The translations under genes and the position numbers were made by a program. Positions 61,551-64,000 of a DNA stretch of 64,000 bases are shown one piece after another. This stretch comes from an uncultured bacterium. GTDB taxonomy: Bacteria; Bacillota; Clostridia; Oscillospirales; Acutalibacteraceae. Within the stretch, counting starts at the first letter, position 1. Every line of letters begins with the position of its first letter. Where the stretch lies: positions 51,670 to 115,669 of the forward strand of contig CASDTH010000042.1 in assembly GCA_949283655.1 (NCBI GenBank), read 5' to 3'. The notes under the pieces are model-generated. The model searched no databases, was not told the DNA's origin, and worked only from the letters and a program-made list of their open reading frames with translations.

Positions 61551-63011
61551 ATGAATGAATGGGATAAAAACAGCACCCCGGCCAGCGGGGAGGAAAACAA
61601 CGCCTTTGGGCAAAGCGGCAATCACGATACGGGCACGAGCGGCTTTCATGTGGAAAATAGCTCACAATATGGAGATTCTTATCAAGGCGCTTATAGCTCC
61701 GGCGGTTATCAGCAGGGCCCGTATCAATCCCCTTATCAATATAACCAGCCCCCCGTTGACGGCAAGAACGGCGGGAATGGGAAAAAGAAGAAGAAAACTG
61801 GCCTGATCCTCCTGATCATCATCCTCTGCATTGCGCTTGTTGCGGCTGGTATCGGGATTGCGATCGGCTTGACGCGGGAGAACGGCGGCGAAAATAACGC
61901 CGTTAACGAAAACGGCCCAACGCTTGATATCCAGGCCACGCCGGATAGCCAATCCACCACAGGGGAGGGTGGCGAGCTCTCTGCAGAAGAGGTGGCCGCG
62001 AAGGTCAAGCCCTCCATTGTCGGTGTAATCGTATCGGAGCAGACGCAAAACCTGTTCGGCCAAAGCGGCCAATCGGAATCCGGTGAAGGGACCGGTATTG
62101 TGATGGGCCAGGATGATAGTGGAGAATATACCTATATCATCACCTGCGCACATGTTATCAGCGGCAACAATATAGAAGTTACCGTTCAATTGGAGGATGG
62201 CACTACCTACGATGCGGATATTGTCGGCTATGATGAGCGCTCCGATGTCGGGGTGTTACGCATCAAGGCCTCCGGCCTGCAGGCCGCTACATTTGGCGAT
62301 TCCTCCAAGCTGGCGGTTGGTCAGCAGGTGTTTGCAATCGGTAACCCGCTCGGCACAGAATTTTTTGGCACGCTTACTGGCGGTTATGTCTCCGCGATTG
62401 ACCGCCCGATCAGCAGCGAAATCGGCTATCAGATGAAGTGCATCCAGCATGATGCGGCAATCAACCCCGGCAACTCCGGTGGCGCGCTCGTCAATATGTA
62501 TGGCCAAGTTATCGGCATCAACTCCTCCAAGATCGCAGAAGGGTATGAGGGCATCGGCTTTGCCATCCCAATTAATTCTGCAAAAGAAATTGTTGACGAG
62601 CTTATCGCAAACGGTTATGTCTCCGGCAGGCCCAAGCTTGGAGTCACCTATTATGAAGCAAACCAGCAATCCGGCTATCGGATGGTAGTGCAGCTGAAGG
62701 ATTTGCCCGCCGGCACGCTGGTCATCAAAAGCATCAGCTCTGACAGTGCGCTCGCCAATACAGACGCTCAACCGGGTGATATGATCATCGCCGTGAACGG
62801 GCAGGATCTGGATGATTCTAATATTTTGCCAGAGTTGATTGAAGAGAGTGAGGTTGGGGATACCATTACCCTGACGCTGTGCCGGATTGATAACAATTAC
62901 GACACACAAGAATTTGATGTGAAAGCAACGCTTGTGGAGGATAAAGGCACCTCCGATGAAGTGGCAGAAAACACAACCACAAACGCTTATTTTAATCCGT
63001 TTGGGTTTTAA
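61551..63011 (+). CDS. membrane-anchored HtrA/DegP-type serine protease
   Basis: A 486-residue protease. The N-terminal 75 residues are a Gly/Ser/Tyr/Gln-rich, low-complexity cytoplasmic region (SSGGYQQGPYQSPYQYNQ), followed by a Lys cluster and one membrane helix (84-107). The trypsin-like domain follows with the triad His (ITCAHVISG), Asp (DERSDVGVLRI) and Ser (INPGNSGGALV). A single PDZ domain lies in the last 120 residues (PGDMIIAVNGQDL). The design matches Gram-positive HtrA/YvtA proteins that degrade misfolded exported proteins. The AAGGAGG site and its place 120 nt after the two-component genes suggest control by them. Confidence 0.95.
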   Translation: MNEWDKNSTPASGEENNAFGQSGNHDTGTSGFHVENSSQYGDSYQGAYSSGGYQQGPYQSPYQYNQPPVDGKNGGNGKKKKKTGLILLIIILCIALVAAGIGIAIGLTRENGGENNAVNENGPTLDIQATPDSQSTTGEGGELSAEEVAAKVKPSIVGVIVSEQTQNLFGQSGQSESGEGTGIVMGQDDSGEYTYIITCAHVISGNNIEVTVQLEDGTTYDADIVGYDERSDVGVLRIKASGLQAATFGDSSKLAVGQQVFAIGNPLGTEFFGTLTGGYVSAIDRPISSEIGYQMKCIQHDAAINPGNSGGALVNMYGQVIGINSSKIAEGYEGIGFAIPINSAKEIVDELIANGYVSGRPKLGVTYYEANQQSGYRMVVQLKDLPAGTLVIKSISSDSALANTDAQPGDMIIAVNGQDLDDSNILPELIEESEVGDTITLTLCRIDNNYDTQEFDVKATLVEDKGTSDEVAENTTTNAYFNPFGF

Positions 63012-63034
63012 ACAATCCAAACCCATGATACGGG

Positions 63035-63064
63035 CGAGGGCTTTTCCGTCTGGGAAAGCCCTCG
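63035..63064 (+). terminator. terminator of the HtrA gene
   Basis: A 10-bp stem CGAGGGCTTT/AAAGCCCTCG, followed by TTGCTTCTTTT. Confidence 0.75.
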
Positions 63065-63137
63065 TTGCTTCTTTTGGGAAAATCAATTGTATCAAACAGA
63101 TGCTTCTCAAAAGCAACAACTATAGAAGGAAGTAAAA

Positions 63138-63176
63138 CAAAGCCCGCAGAAACAACGAAGTTTTCTTCGGGCTTTG
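63138..63176 (-). terminator. terminator of the acetyltransferase gene
   Basis: Outer stem CAAAGCCCG/CGGGCTTTG with inner pairing. On the minus strand it is followed by TTTTACTT. It lies 3 nt past the stop codon. Confidence 0.75.
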
Positions 63177-63178
63177 TC

Positions 63179-63703
63179 TTATGTAAAATTATGTTTATAT
63201 TTCGCGTTATAATACCTGTAATACTTAAAATCAAACCGCTCATTTGTGGCATGTACCAAAAGTGAGCGTATAGCGACAAATTGATAGCCGCACCGTTCTA
63301 AAACATGTTGGGATTTGACATTGTCTACAGCAACTGTACCAATTAAATAGGGAATATTATGATTTCTCAATGCCCATTCGGTTACTTCTTTCGCTGCCTC
63401 TGAGGCAAACCCTTGCCCACGATACTCTGATAATAAATAATAAAATATTTCCGGTTCGTGCAGATCGTCATGTTTTCCCGCGCCTATCGTACCCATCAGT
63501 TTTCCAGTTGCCTTTTCAAAAATACCAAAAGAGATCACCCCATTTATAATATCCATGGCGGAATATTGTGAAATCAACCAATTTAAAAATCCTTTTCCGC
63601 TCCCAAAACAAGTCTTTTGAACATCGTTCAGCGTTCGTTCAAATTCCGGGTAATCAGCTTTACAAAGTTCACGAATAATAAGTCGTTCCGTTATTATTTT
63701 CAT
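63179..63703 (-). CDS. GNAT-family N-acetyltransferase (RimJ/RimL type)
   Basis: A 174-residue acetyl-CoA-dependent acetyltransferase. It begins with the family's TERLIIRELCKADYPEFER. The acetyl-CoA loop motif YRGQGFASEAAKEVTEWAL and the closing VDNVKSQHVLERCGYQ are clear. The substrate could be ribosomal protein N-termini, an antibiotic or a small metabolite. Its codon use is visibly more AT-rich than that of all neighbours, suggesting recent acquisition. TTTAAACGATT lies at 63716-63726, just upstream of the start, identical to sites at 31077 and 46906. Confidence 0.92.
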   Translation of the reverse strand: MKIITERLIIRELCKADYPEFERTLNDVQKTCFGSGKGFLNWLISQYSAMDIINGVISFGIFEKATGKLMGTIGAGKHDDLHEPEIFYYLLSEYRGQGFASEAAKEVTEWALRNHNIPYLIGTVAVDNVKSQHVLERCGYQFVAIRSLLVHATNERFDFKYYRYYNAKYKHNFT

Positions 63704-63903
63704 AATGCTCCTATTTTTAAACGATTATATTACATATCTTGCTTTTTTTGCAAGCAGGGAGACTGTCTGAGTAATTTTTTAAATAGAAATATGATGCCTC
63801 TAATATTGCATTATGTCGTATTCTTTACAAAAAGGCTTCCTGATCTGACGTGCTCAATGAACAGCACCCGTTTTTTGATTCCAGATTCTTTTTAAAAGGC
63901 CAT

Positions 63904-64000
63904 TTACGCCTTTGCGGCGGCCGCCTCCTTCTGCTGCTCCTGCTTTTCTGCCTCTGCCGCATCACGCTCCGGCTTCGTTGGCAGCATCGGGATGCCTCCC
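63904..64000 (-). CDS. C-terminal end of a gene cut by the window edge
   Basis: Minus-strand frame with stop at 63904-63906 encoding a 31-residue tail (IPMLPTKPERDAAEAEKQEQ then an Ala/Lys/Gln-rich end). The GC-rich codons contrast with the AT-rich 63704-63900 gap, and the charged low-complexity tail is typical of a real C-terminus. The gene's main part lies beyond 64000 and cannot be identified. Confidence 0.5.
   Translation of the reverse strand, partial: GGIPMLPTKPERDAAEAEKQEQQKEAAAAKA

Noticed and set aside
1..64000. CRISPR array, tRNA, rRNA, prophage or IS transposase
   Set aside because: No repeat-spacer pattern, no T-arm-like clusters, no phage structural or integrase genes and no transposase were found on reading both strands.

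Overview
The window reads as chromosomal DNA of a GC-rich (by eye mid-50s %) anaerobic member of the Bacillota, most likely a gut Clostridia of the Oscillospirales type. This is inferred from the archaeal-type short ProRS, class B-like sortases, a SpoIID-like surface protein, a DUF1846 protein, AGCS and polar amino-acid ABC transporters, many peptidoglycan- and host-glycan-related enzymes, strong AGGAGG ribosome binding sites and sigma-A promoters with 17-bp spacers. No phage, CRISPR array, IS transposase, rRNA or tRNA was recognised.

Layout. 0-5.6 kb: zinc-ribbon membrane protein, proS, a membrane-anchored hypothetical (minus strand) and a secreted neutral-ceramidase-like protein. 5.8-14.7 kb, minus strand: cysteine desulfurase, thiI, cinA, two sortases and a membrane-anchored protein with a rearranged SpoIID domain. 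14.8-17.4 kb: a polar amino-acid ABC importer with an intrinsic terminator after the binding-protein gene. 17.4-19.6 kb: an XRE regulator divergent from pncB.

20-32 kb is the most interesting part. It is a long minus-strand operon of nitrate/taurine-type ABC importer (one lipoprotein, two permeases, two ATPases), a TIM-barrel isomerase/epimerase, three Gfo/Idh/MocA oxidoreductases and a cytoplasmic sulfatase, followed by a TauE/SafE-type permease. It faces a divergent LacI-family regulator. A 30-bp perfect palindrome sits immediately downstream of a near-consensus promoter. I infer a pathway that imports a small sulfated (or sulfonated) sugar or polyol intact, desulfates it in the cytoplasm, rearranges it by NAD(P)-linked oxidation/isomerisation and exports the sulfur anion. 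The substrate cannot be read from the sequence.

32-41 kb: an alpha/beta hydrolase, a six-hairpin-like glycosidase, pyrG, a DUF1846 protein with a long structured leader, and an AGCS transporter with an overlapping 60-residue protein. 41-50.6 kb, plus strand: nadE, a GH38 alpha-mannosidase, a UxaA-type dehydratase, rhaA and rhaD (no rhamnulokinase beside them). 50.9-57 kb, minus strand: malic enzyme, an Ldh-family dehydrogenase, glpK and a GH123/DUF4091-like protein. 57-63 kb, plus strand: a surface protein with a cadherin-like domain, an OmpR-type two-component pair and a membrane-anchored HtrA protease. The right edge holds an AT-richer GNAT acetyltransferase and the C-terminal end of a truncated gene.

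Two related intergenic elements with TA-flanked terminal inverted repeats (3612-3734 and 33393-33645) look like a small non-autonomous mobile repeat family. All calls come from reading the sequence; no database search was run.
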